Source: Ephemerocybe angulata (lineage: Eukaryota; Basidiomycota; Agaricomycetes; Agaricales; Psathyrellaceae). From it: DNA of 64,000 nt. Of this stretch, positions 23,517-33,440 are shown piece by piece. The position numbers and the translations under genes are program-made. How positions within the stretch are numbered: the first letter of the stretch is position 1; each line of letters begins with the position of its first letter. The notes below the pieces were generated by a model. It was not told the DNA's origin, searched no databases, and saw only the letters and a list, made by a program, of their open reading frames with translations. The DNA lies in assembly GCA_013368325.1 (NCBI GenBank), contig JAACJK010000222.1, forward strand, positions 310,001 through 374,000, given 5' to 3'.

Positions 23517-25389
23517 TCACAATGGAGCGTCCGCGCTCCAGCCTCCATTCCCTGCCAGGAACTGGCTTTGCATGACCTTCTCAAAGGTCGGTCGCGCGGC
23601 GGGATCGACGCGGAGGCAGGCCCGGACAAGTGCAGCAGCGTCGCCAAGAGCTCCGCCACCATCGGGCTCCTCGCCTTCCCGCTCCTTGTCGTCGCCGCAC
23701 CGTTCATCCAATGAGATCGACGCGTTTGCGAAGGGAGAGTCGAAACCCTCCTGGGCCTCAGCAGCGGTCATGAATGGACATTCTCCAACGAGCAACACGT
23801 AGGCAACGACCCCAAAGGCCCATACGTCCTGCTCCTTGCCGTAGTATCGCTCGCCCCTAAGAATTTCAGGCCCTGCGTAATCGAGCCTGATACAACGTTT
23901 AACCGAGTTTGATTGGAGAGTACCACCAAGATAACGAACTCACGTTCCACTGAAGGTATCCCATCCACTCTTCTTGACTAACCCAGAACTTCCAAAGTCA
24001 ATGAGAATGCATTTGCCGTTCGGACCAAGAACGACATTCTCGTCTTTCACATCTCGATGGACTGCGATTCAAAGGGTCAGAACCAGTCACTCACCTGCGT
24101 GATAGTGTGACGTACCTATCCCGTGCGCATGGAGGAAGCAGAGGGCGTCAGCTATCTGTCCTAGATAGCTTCGAATCATCCTTGGTGGCAATCCATGGGG
24201 ATAGTTCTCGACGAGATCGAACAAGTCGGAAGGCGGGGAAGGCTGGGCTGGCTTGGGATCGGGTGTGGAACAAGGCAGCACGAGATAGTAATAATGGTTA
24301 TCTTCGAAGAAATCGAGAAGGGGGCAGATATTAGGGTGGCCCTTCACGACTTTACCCTCTACCCAATCGTCTTCAGGAACCGGTGAAGGGAGATCCTGTT
24401 GTAATGCATTACGGGCTTCTTCTTGAGCGAATCTAATGGGATCCCAAGGACGTCGAGGGGGCAAGATATAGGATGTGTTGGAGATGGCAGACATGACGTA
24501 GATCTCTATGGGGATTGTTCCATGACGAGGATGTTTCTTCCAGCAGTCCGCTAGAATACGAGACTTGATAACTTGCTTGATGATGAGAGGGGGCTGGGAA
24601 GACGTCATGAATGGACCATCGCAGATCAACGAGAATTGGACGTACCCCGAGTGACGCATCCTCCAGAATCTCCCTGGCACGTTTCACCAGCCCGTAGGCA
24701 CCACGTCCAATCTCTCCTTCTATTTCGAACTCGGAGATGCTTCGGCCTCCCAGGAAAGATTGGTTGTCGTTCGAAGGTGAGGGCGCCCTCGTGCTCGTCG
24801 CGCTCAACACGCTCCCTGAGCTGGGCGTTCGCTTGAGACTCTGGGGAAGCATAGGAGGCGGCGAAGGAGGTTCAAGCGGGGCTATAGATACTCTCCCGGC
24901 GATAAGCGAAACTCGCTGTTGCGAGGAGCGCCGGCGGGAACGGGTGGATGGAGTCGGTGAAGCGCCTGGTGGAGTTCGATAGGCCCCTGGGCTCCCGAGT
25001 GGATTGGGGGACCCAGCCCTGGAGTTGGCCGCAGAGTTGGGCTGGGACATGAAATAGAGATTGGACTGGGAGGATGAAGTGGGAACTATAAAAGGTGATG
25101 TGGAGGGTATAACCGGAGATTTGTCGTGCTGTGGATGGTGGTGTTTGCGAACATGTGGGTCGAATTTCGATGCGCGAGACTTGTGCGCGTTCTCCCGTTT
25201 ATTCGCCTCTTCCTCGATGTTTACGCTGTTGTTGGCGTCTTCGTCCCAGTCGAAACCTCGGCCGATGGAGGTGACGCCCCAGCTGCCAACGCTAGGAGAT
25301 CTGTAGAGAAGTTTCTGAGGTTGTAAGGGAGGCGTCCAGTCAGAGCCATCAAAAGCAAACTCCAGGGTGCTCGTGGTCGTCGAGGACAT
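23517..25389 (-). CDS. PAS-kinase-type Ser/Thr protein kinase (PSK1-like catalytic domain)
   Basis: This CAMK-type kinase resembles PAS kinases (yeast Psk1/2), which link nutrient status to glycogen and glucan synthesis. The start at 25389 gives MSSTTTSTLEFAFDGSDWTP. The first ~250 residues are Ser/Pro/Arg-rich and disordered. The catalytic domain begins at EIEGEIGRGAYGLVKRA (Gly-loop), then IIKQVIKSRIL (VAIK lysine), GHPNICPLLDFFEDNHYYYL, HRDVKDENVVL (catalytic loop), LIDFGSSGLV (DFG) and FSGTLDYAGPEIL (APE). It ends WAFGVVAYVLLVGECPF and PTFEKVMQSQFLAG. All catalytic residues are present. No PAS domain is evident upstream. Several introns of 50-60 nt interrupt it. Kinase identity is certain; the PSK subgroup is inferred from the KSRILADCW and DFGSSGLV segments. 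Confidence 0.88.
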
Positions 25390-26035
25390 GCAAGAAGATG
25401 ATAAGGAGATGACGGATCTACAACCGACGGATATTTGTATGGCGCTGTGGACAGCTGCTCGCTCGGAGCAAGACTCCTCAGACAAGTCAGCGCCTCCCAA
25501 GTCCCTATCGGCCGCACGTGCGCTGCCTTACTTCGGAAAAAGCTGGGGCCCCGGGTCTACACTGATGGCCAGTTTCACAATTCATCTGGCTACTGTATCT
25601 ACAAGTTCTCCTGTGCTGGCGTCTGGCTTTAGCATAAGGTTGCCCGCGGTGGCCGTTCCTGACTGAGCGCTGGACGAAATGAAGGCAGCTCCGAGCCGCC
25701 GAAGCATAACGACCCGAGCCAAACAAATCCCGAAGGCGATAGCAACGCCAAGACTTTTTGCCGGCTTACGTGAGCATCAGCGATTCCTAGCAAAGGCCTT
25801 ACCATCGTCAACGTCGTCTCCCTCAACCCCCAAACTCTGTAAGTACACCCCCTTGCCGCCCGAATCGCTGTCCAGACGGTGTACGAATCGCTTCTGGAGG
25901 TCATGTTTGCTGGCTTTCGCGGTTTCTCGAGCGAATTCGGTTGGATGGCACTTTGGCGATTCGGATGACCTTCTGGCGCATTCTGGAGCCCTTGGACTGG
26001 AGACTACATTTCTGACCACTTCATTACAGTCCGAC
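25390..26035. other. Divergent promoter, kinase / eL32
   Basis: This 646-bp region separates divergent start codons. The eL32 frame is open upstream to 25679 but is not ribosomal in sequence, so this is leader, probably with a 5' UTR intron. A possible small minus-strand gene inside it is listed separately. Confidence 0.45.
25582..25805 (-). CDS. Possible small single-TM protein (speculative)
   Basis: If a 38-nt intron (GTAAGG...GTAAG) is removed just after ATG 25805, a frame opens reading MPAKSLGVAIAFGICLARVV, then MLRRLGAAFIS, and stops at 25582. It has one hydrophobic segment flanked by Arg, the size and shape of small mitochondrial membrane proteins. Against it: the intron would be shorter than others here, the acceptor is AAG, and I recognise no family. 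An ATG at 25707 without any intron would give 41 residues. Treat as a hypothesis only. Confidence 0.2.
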
Positions 26036-26634
26036 ATGGCCATCAAGATCGTCAAAAAGAGGACCAACAAGTTCAAGTTCGTACCGGCCTTCGCAATACA
26101 TCCCAGTCTGTTCTAATGGACATGTTATAGGCGCCATCAGTCGGACCGCTACCATGGCGTGAAGGAGGCATGGAGGAAGCCCAAGGGTATCGATAACAGG
26201 GTCAGGCGTCGCTTCAAGGGCCAGACTGCTATGCCCAAGGTGCGCACGGATAGTTCTATTCCTTGAACCCGAACTGACTTTGGATCTAGATCGGTTACGG
26301 TAGCAACAAAAAGGCGAGCCTGAAGTGTCCTCACAGCCGCACCAGCGATATTAACCTATCCTTCTCAGACCCGCCATCTCCTCCCCAACGGCCTCAAGAA
26401 GTTCGTCGTCAACAACGTCCGGGAACTCGATATCCTCCTGATGCACAACAAGACCTTCGCCGCCGAGGTCGCCCACAACGTCAGCAGCCGCAACCGCACC
26501 ACCATCCTCGAGCGGTACGTTCCTCTCCTTTTCCTATTTCCCCGATCCATTGTTCAAACCACATTTTCTCTAGGGCCAAGGTTCTCAACATCAAAGTTAC
26601 CAACCCTGCTGCCCGCCTCCGGTCGGAAGAGTAA
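26036..26634 (+). CDS. RPL32: 60S ribosomal protein eL32
   Basis: eL32 is a structural protein of the large cytosolic ribosomal subunit. The start at 26036 gives [14 protein letters not shown]; the first intron leads to [20 protein letters not shown], then [12 protein letters not shown] and IGYGSNKK. The next join, to [20 protein letters not shown], requires an intron at 26314-26368 that starts with GC (AAG|GCGAGC) and ends CTCAG, so it is a GC-AG intron. The last exon after 26573 reads [23 protein letters not shown] (TAA 26632-26634). Total length is about 131 residues, normal for eL32. The GSNKK-TRH junction is highly conserved in the family, which is why I accept the non-canonical donor. 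Confidence 0.95.
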
Positions 26635-26872
26635 ATCCTCGCATATTTCTCTTCAGCTTGACTTCATGTACTCTCTTTTTACACTCGCGATCAATACACA
26701 TGCCAGTATGCGCATCCATGGCCATGAAAAACATCATATCAATTCGTGTGATTCCCTGATTGAGCACCTGCGATTGAGCCTGATGACCACGTTTTTCTAT
26801 TTTGAGGCAGCTTCGCTTTAGCTAGCACCTTGTCAACTTCCACCTCGACCCAACGATCCTTGAGTCCCTACG

Positions 26873-28263
26873 ATGCAAGCGTTCTCTCAACAGTATAGCT
26901 TAGGCTTTGGCTGATCGTCGCGCAGGTCGATTAGAGCAGCCTCGCATGCTGACAGTTGGTACACTGGAAACGGTACTATTCGCTGAAGCAGCCGACCATT
27001 ACTTGGCAATGGACATTGACTGCAGATTGAACAGGCACGGCGTTGAACAAGGAGCTCCGCGAATGGCTTCAGCAGGTGGAACCAACTGACGAGACTTTTC
27101 CCGTCCAAGGGTGCAAGGCCGTCATTGCCCCGTACGACAATCCTCTAATCGATCTTGCCAGACCGCTAACCCTCCACACCAACAGACACGCTGGCTACTC
27201 TTACTCTGGACCGACAGCAGCATGGGCGTACAAGGCGATTGATACGACTGGGATGTGAGCTGCTGAGATTTAATATCACCTGCTCCCCTAACGCTGCCAT
27301 TGATCTGCTAGAACCCGGGTCTTCATCCTGGGCCCATCGCACCACTTCTACATGAATGGCTGCGCGTTGTCTTCGTGCGAAGAGTACGAGACGCCTATTG
27401 GGAATCTGCCTTTGGATCAGGATAGTGCGTCGGACGATGCTGGACTGTACGGCGTGCAGCAGACGTTGAATGACATCATCTTGCAGCTATCAACGAATTG
27501 CGCGCTACGGGCAAGTTCGAGGCCTTGAGTCTACAGGCGGATGAGGACGAGCATAGTCTAGAGATGCACCTCCCATATGTGCGCAAGGTGTTCGAAGGGT
27601 AAGTACGCACCATCTACAACCAGTAGTTCACTCGCACTGACGTCCCACTGACGCATTACAGGAAGGACATCAAGATCGTACCTATCGTCGTCGGGGCAAT
27701 CAATGAAGAGAAAGAAGCAGAGTACGGTGCCATCCTCGCGCCTTATCTCGCGAAGCCAGACACCATATGCGTCGTCTCCAGCGATTTCTGCCATTGGTCA
27801 GTAACACTGATTGACTCCTCCTGCCCCTTCGCACCCCGGACCCTAACCTTCTCATGATCCTGATGCTTGCAGGGGCACGAGGTTCTCCTACACGTACTAC
27901 TACCCCGACGAGGAGGCATCCTCTCGATCTGGGTTCGACCTGTCCCGCTCCGTTAAGCCCTCTCCTTCTTACCCCATCCACGAGTCCATCACGCGACTGG
28001 ACAAGGACGCCATGGATATCCTCACCATCCCCCCGAAATCTGCGGAGACGGCGCATAGGGACTTTGCGAGGTATCTGCAGAAGACGAAGAATACGATTTG
28101 CGGGAGACATCCCATTGGGGTTCTGTTTGGGGCTATGGCTGTACTGGAGAAAGAAGAGGGTGTCAAGCCGTTGGTTAAATGGGTGAGGTACGAGCAGAGC
28201 AGCCAGTGTGAATCCATCCGTGACTCTAGTGTTAGCTATGCGAGTGCGTATGTCAAATTTTGA
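26873..28263 (+). CDS. MHO1: MEMO1-family protein (Mho1 homologue)
   Basis: MEMO proteins share a fold with extradiol dioxygenases and bind metal; the mammalian one acts in cell migration and copper/redox biology. Spliced exons read [97 protein letters not shown] and [18 protein letters not shown], ending [20 protein letters not shown] at 28263. The putative metal-site residues (His in PHAGY, His in EMHLPY, Cys/His in DFCHWG) are present. Length is about 320 residues. The start is the weak point: an ATG at 26873 (MQAFSQ) can be joined to the conserved exon only across a very short 33-nt intron, so the first exon may be wrong. Note HADSW where most relatives have HAGSW. Confidence 0.88.
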
Positions 28264-29110
28264 AGAGGAAGAACCTGTTGAAGGAGTATGACCAGAGGAA
28301 CTGAGATGGTGAACAGTGTACCAATAGATAGATGGGAGTTGTATGTACCATCATGTGTACCACGGCCTGGCAGTAGTCCTCATATAGCACACAAACTAGT
28401 ATTGGAACTCGAAGGTCAGCGATTCAGGTGGCCATCGACACCAGTTGTGCGTTCATCTGCATCTTGAGCGCCCACTGCACCAAGAATTGATCGCTGCTTT
28501 TGGGCGCTTAATGATCAATCAGATGGGCGAACGAGCGAGGGCGCAAGGAAGACTTACGGTATGTTGAATCACGCTCGGAGAACTGACCGATACTGACCTC
28601 AGTGAGGCCTTCTGCCATTTGGTTGGGTCCAGAGTCCAACTATGAAGGGTGAGTGTCAGCTTTGGCGCGATTTGCGAAGTAGGTATCGCTGAATGGATAA
28701 CTCTTTTCACATATAGCATCAATGAAACTATGGTTCCAATCCTTCGAATGGGCAAGTGATGAGGTGTCAGTAAAGAAATACGGTGCTGCAAGCTGCAGAC
28801 AGCTCCGAGTTTGCCACTTTCTTCTCGGGCGCCATCATTTTGTTGGCTCCATGACGCGCTGCGCTCAACCCCAAACAATGCGGTCTCTTCACAGGCGCTC
28901 GCGCCACTGGCAAGACCTGCCACCCGAAATGCCCTCCGTGTACACTGTGGATGGGGCCCCGGACTTCTCGGACCATAGTTACTAGCGCTCAACATCGAGC
29001 TCGAGTATAAAAAGAGTGTAACTTCCGAGTTACATTCATCAATTTGAAAGCACTATCCTTCTTTCCCAGCAAGTTTGAGCCCTTCGACAGCCACTGACTT
29101 GTACCACACA
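28264..29110. other. Intergenic region upstream of the secreted chimera
   Basis: About 850 bp without a supported gene. It holds the 3' flank of the MEMO gene and the promoter of the gene at 29111, with a TATA box at 29006. Open frames at 28519-28995 (minus) and 28722-28985 (plus) mirror each other and lack motifs. Confidence 0.5.
29006..29013 (+). promoter_or_regulatory. TATA box of the secreted chimeric gene
   Basis: TATAAAAA lies 105 bp before the ATG at 29111, in a short AT-rich dip of otherwise GC-rich DNA. A pyrimidine-rich stretch (ctatccttctttcc) follows at about 29051. The position fits a strong, regulated fungal promoter. Confidence 0.6.
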
Positions 29111-29515
29111 ATGCACCTTTCCATCTACGCTGTCACCCTTGCCTTATCGTTCGCCGTTTTTGCCGCCGCACACGAATCTGAACCAGTATGTCGCGCGTCC
29201 TGCATACCCAATCGCCCCCTGTCCCAACGCTAACCGGATCATGCTCGCCCACAGTCCTTCTTCGCCCGGGAATACAACAACGGGCTCAGCGGGCGTGAGG
29301 TTCTCTCCGAGTTCTCCACACGCGAGATCGTGGGGGAGCTGGAAAAACGCGGGGCCGTTGTGTCTACACTTAATCCTGGGTCTAGTAGGCCTCCTCAGCG
29401 AAATCACGGTGACCGTGACATGAGACAGACCGTTGCTGTCGGTGTCATCAAGAAAGTTGAGAAGTTCACTCCGAGTGGCAAGGTGACCACGTCCGTACAT
29501 AAGCCCCGGAAGTAA
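29111..29515 (+). CDS. Small secreted protein with EF-1alpha C-terminal tail (chimera)
   Basis: Two exons (29111-29185 and 29255-29515; intron GTATGT...CACAG) encode 111 residues. Exon 1 is a signal peptide (MHLSIYAVTLALSFAVFAAA). Exon 2 begins with an Arg/Glu-rich segment (FFAREYNNGL, SGREVLSEFSTREIV) ending in a Lys-Arg site (GELEKRG), as in small secreted basidiomycete proteins. From about residue 68 the sequence follows the end of EF-1alpha: [18 protein letters not shown] against [18 protein letters not shown], then SGKVTTSVHKPRK-stop. About 22 of the last 33 residues match TEF1 of this window, and 36 of 40 bases match at 29413-29452 versus 21121-21160 (reverse). The frame is open throughout. 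Function is unknown; the EF-1alpha part would be secreted if the signal works. See findings. Confidence 0.75.
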
Positions 29516-30974
29516 CATGTACATTAAGCCGAAACCTGTACTTCTTCATGACCTTCCCTTTCACTCTGTGGGCACATCAGATTCTGCTGTAGATACGCTG
29601 TAGATATTTGGACCGTCTCCAATTCTCGCCATTCCAGTATCTTAGAATTAGTTCTGCTTTCTTGTCACAATCCAAGTTTGCCACTTTGCCACTACAACAA
29701 CATCGTGTCCGATCTGATACTTCAGCAGTGACCAGTGACCGGCTTGGGACGCTCTCTAGATCTATCGTGCACCAAGTTAGATTGCATGCCAGTGCGTCAA
29801 CTCGTATAAGTATTTGGCTGTGTGTAGGAGGTGGGGCGGGGCGCAGGGTGAGCCCACGGGAAATCGGGAGGGCGGTCCCAAGACGACTGTAATTGAAGTA
29901 CGTATTTCTTCACGCCAGAAGATACTGCGGGCTGCAATGTGAAGGATTAGGGCGAAGATGACATTCCAGAACGTAATTAGCACACAGGGGAAGACATAAA
30001 AACATGAAACATGCCATTGAACTTTTTCCTGGTCCAGGGGAGGTGAGCGCCTGATGGGCTCGGGCGCTTATCCAAGTCAGCTTGTGACCTTAGCAGACCA
30101 AAGGGTAGGGTCACGCACTGTATACCTAGCGCCATGTATAGCAAATGAGTTACTCCTTATAGGAAAGCTGGGAAAAACTTTCCCTGACAGTAAGTGGACT
30201 TGGGTTCCTGTTGGAATCTGCGATCCGCGTGGACAAGAATTAGCGCCCAATTTTGTATCCCCGATGGCGATGGCGAAGGAAGAAGAGGAGCGCAGACATA
30301 CGTTTCAGCAGCGACGAGAGCTTTGCCCAGCTGGATGACCGAGTTGACGGTAGTCGCCATTACTAACATCCCAGCGTTACGGAACGCACTTTCGATAAAT
30401 CCTGGCATGAAAGCAGGTAGTGGCCCAACCCGATAAGTCCAAGGTTGCATTGTCAATACCGCTCCTCTTCGGTAAACCTCAGTCCAGACTCTCCACATTC
30501 ATGCCCCTCCTACATTCCATCGAACATGCAAACAGCTTTCTCCTCGACTGTCCGGATTCTTTCTACCCTTCACTCAATTTTCCCGATGGGCCTACCAACA
30601 CCTCCCACTATTTGTCCGTCAGGGTGCCCTTGGATCTCAGATGCCTACGTGACTTTGGGCGGTTCACTGCCTGACCATTGGCAGCATTGTAAGCCTCAGG
30701 GCTTTCATTTGCGGGAATATATGTAGCATCCAGCAGCCATATGGGCGACAGCGTCATCCTAGTTCACAGGGTATCGCTCTGTATCCCGTCAATTATAATC
30801 TCATGTGTGGGCAAACGGCGACCTGAGACCTTGCACCACTGGGAACCACGGAGGAGCTTACGAAGTCCAACGGTGCGTATTCTCAGTCAACGTTGTAAAT
30901 GTCAGCACAAATTAGTTGGCCGTTCTCGCATACATCCTACGTAGCTCTAGATCGTCTTCACCGTCGCCCCGACC
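29516..30974. other. Gene-poor stretch of 1.4 kb
   Basis: No supported gene. Two minus-strand frames (29777-29983, with a hydrophobic NVIFALILHIAARSIFW segment, and 30157-30498) look vaguely membrane-like but are disconnected, lack a start/splice pattern I can defend, and match no family I know. They could be relics of a decayed membrane-protein gene. The rest is featureless. Confidence 0.4.
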
Positions 30975-32474
30975 TTAAAGGTTACTGAGAATATGCATCT
31001 GAGGGCCAACAGGGAAATCTTCCTCGACATCACTTCCCAGCTCGCCCGGATCCTCGACAACCTTCAACAAAACAACAGCGTCAGCAATACCCATAGCAGA
31101 GACACCACACCCACGCACCCGTCCTTTCTCCACCTCCACGTCCGAGAACCCCCACTCCCTCGCCGCGCCCTCCTTCATATGCCCCCCATCCGCAAGCTTA
31201 ACCGCCGTATAAGCGCCCAGCGGCTGTTCCCCACTCGCGCCGGGCTTCAGCTCAAGCTCGCTCAGCGCACAGCAGCCATACTTGAGCGGCAGCTCCTTGT
31301 CGCCCAGCAGCTGGCGCACGAGCGCGATCGCGGTCGCCGCATGGGAGACGAACAGCACCCTGCGCGCGTCGATGTCGGGTCTCCTCGCCAGGGCCTGTGG
31401 GAGGAGGGCGAGGAAGCCCGCGACGCGGTCGTGCAGCTCCTCTATGGTCTCGCCCTTGCGCGAGGGGTACCAGAGGGAGGAGGGCCAGGCTGTGGTGTCG
31501 ATTTCGGGGAAGTATTGCACGAGGGAGGAGGGGGGGCCCGGGCGGGGGTGCAGCAGCCCGGTGTTGGGAACCACGGGGGAGTACCATTCGCCGATGGCTG
31601 GAGTGCGTTAATCAGAATGGGAGCTGAGGGGATGATTGATTGTATTACCGTGCTCGATATGAATGGGGAGCCCAAGAGCTTTAGCCGTTGGCTGGGATGT
31701 CTGGAGGCATCGATCTATGGAAGGGAGCGAATTAATGAAAGGGCTGTAAATTGGGTACGCGGTGGACGGTCGTACAGAACGGGGACGAGAAGATTGCGGT
31801 CGGCCTTTGGTCCTCCGGCAACGACAGGAAGTAGTCAGCGAGCTCCTGCGCCTGCGCCTGCACGCAACCATGCGCCTGGAATCAGTCTCATGCGGTGAGT
31901 CGTAGACGTTCTTACTGACCTCTCCGAACGCCGCCAAAGGAGGGTCCCTCGGTAGCCCCGTTACACTCTTCCTAATCACATCGGGGGTTGAGCTTAAACC
32001 TTCCCGCTCATCAAAAACGAGGTAGGCACATGAACGCACCAAGTTGAGTTGATCCAATTCAACCTAAAGCCTGCGCATTCATATCCCAGAGACAAAGAGC
32101 ATCCATGAAATTAATGGAATGGGGAGCGGGGAATGAAGCGATATTAGGAACCCGGGGAGGGACGACGTCATGCGCGGTCGCGGTGATCAGAGAGCAAATC
32201 CCAGCAAGTCGTCCGAGGTCCAAGGTCACGGTGCCGTGTTCGGGTCGGTAGATCAGGCGACATACACCCGTCGGACGCGTGTCGAGGACCAGGGCCAGAG
32301 GCGTCCCACGTCGGAGCAACGTGTGCGGTATGGGCAGAGGGCATGATAGAGTTTGAGAGAAGTGAAGTCATGAGCGTCGCAGTACCGCACAAACGCCTAC
32401 GAAGGCAATCGAGGTAGGCAGTCATGGGGCACGAACGCACCGTGTCGGGCAACATAGATCTTTTCCATCACCAT
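30975..32474 (-). CDS. Histidine phosphatase (phosphoglycerate-mutase-like), possible TFIIIC Tfc7-type
   Basis: Histidine-phosphatase-fold protein. The start at 32474 gives MVMEKIYVARHG; a first intron (GTGCGTTCG...TGCGCAG, about 390 nt, unusually long here) leads to FRLNWINSTW. Further short introns give KSVTGLPRDPPLAAFGE, AQAQELADYFLSLPEDQRPT, AIFSSPFYRCLQTSQPTAKA and AIGEWYSPVVPNTGLLHPRP. The RHG box carries the phospho-accepting His; the second catalytic His is in VLFVSHAATAIAL; SSPFYRCLQT is the family's third segment. Length is about 285 residues. The C-terminus DFPVGPQMHILSNL and the RHGFR-LNW opening resemble fungal proteins annotated as TFIIIC tau55 (Tfc7)-related. Fold is certain; a role in Pol III transcription is only a possibility. 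Confidence 0.86.
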
Positions 32475-33440
32475 TCCGAGTCTTCTTCTGAGTGTTCCCT
32501 TGAAAGTACTATGTATAGAGTGTTTGGCTTATCTTTGAACAAAGCGTCCGGGGAATGTCAGTGAGGGTCGTGCACTGCGGATGACCGAGGGCCTTGCCTT
32601 CTGAGCGTCGTGTGAGAGCGAATCAACAAAGTCGTGGGCGATAGATGCTTTGTGCGAGAGATTAGAAGTTGACCTAGGGTTCCTGTGCGAGTCTCGACGA
32701 GCGTGCTGCGCCAGAAAAGAACCAGGGCCTGGTCAATTGGTCAGAGGATGGTCTCTTGCTGGTTTGATTTCTACGATTGTAGCTTAGCACTCCGATGGAA
32801 TGTTCCGCTTCTAGAGGTGGAGCTGCTGGACCGACTGAGGCGTGGAGGCGAGGTATCTTAGCGGAGTTGTTGAGGGAGAGGTTGAAAGCCCACGGACCTG
32901 TCGGCTGCAAGTAGGCCGGTGATGGAATCAGTCCAATATGAATAGGGGTTATTGGACGAGCGCCTACTACCCCACACCAAGAAATAGACACACTTACTTT
33001 GAAGGTGAGTTGGAGGTTGGGGGATGAAAGCGATTAACACGATGCAGCATGCTACTTATACCTGGAACCTTTGGGGTTGTGTATGGTACGCACCGAATCC
33101 TCGGGGAGGCCTTAACCGAGGAACATGACAGAGGTAAATGATACAGTGATGATTGCATTGCACAGTGGATGATTCGTACTTGATATTAAGCAGCTAATAA
33201 TCGTAGAGATTCTCGTAAACCCACCAGCAAGACAAAAAAGCGTTGAAAAAGCAAATGGAACGGAACTATGGCACACAAAATGAATTCTTCAATTTCCGTA
33301 ACTTTCATCTCTTTTTGGGGGGGTTTGTGTTATCTGGTCCTTGTCATCGATAAGTATGTACTAATGGCACGGGCGAGCGGAAAGATGGTGGTATCACAAG
33401 GACAGATGAACACGACCAAGATTGAGCCTTCAACTTGCGT
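32475..33440. other. Intergenic region, possible spliced leader of the phosphatase gene
   Basis: About 970 bp without a supported protein. On the minus strand a good donor (GTAAGTGTG, near 33000) and acceptor (CTACTTGCAG, near 32910) suggest a 5' UTR intron of the phosphatase gene or a short non-coding exon pair. The 105-codon minus-strand frame at 32674-32991 has no motif. The right end is the 3' flank of the Stm1-like gene. Confidence 0.4.

Noticed and set aside
29777..30498. Membrane-like minus-strand fragments
   Set aside because: Hydrophobic stretches exist, but there is no start, no consistent splice linkage and no family signature, so a gene or named relic cannot be supported.
30993..31898. 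301-codon plus-strand Arg/Gly-rich frame
   Set aside because: It is antisense to the last exon of the histidine phosphatase gene, where GC-rich codons open several frames.
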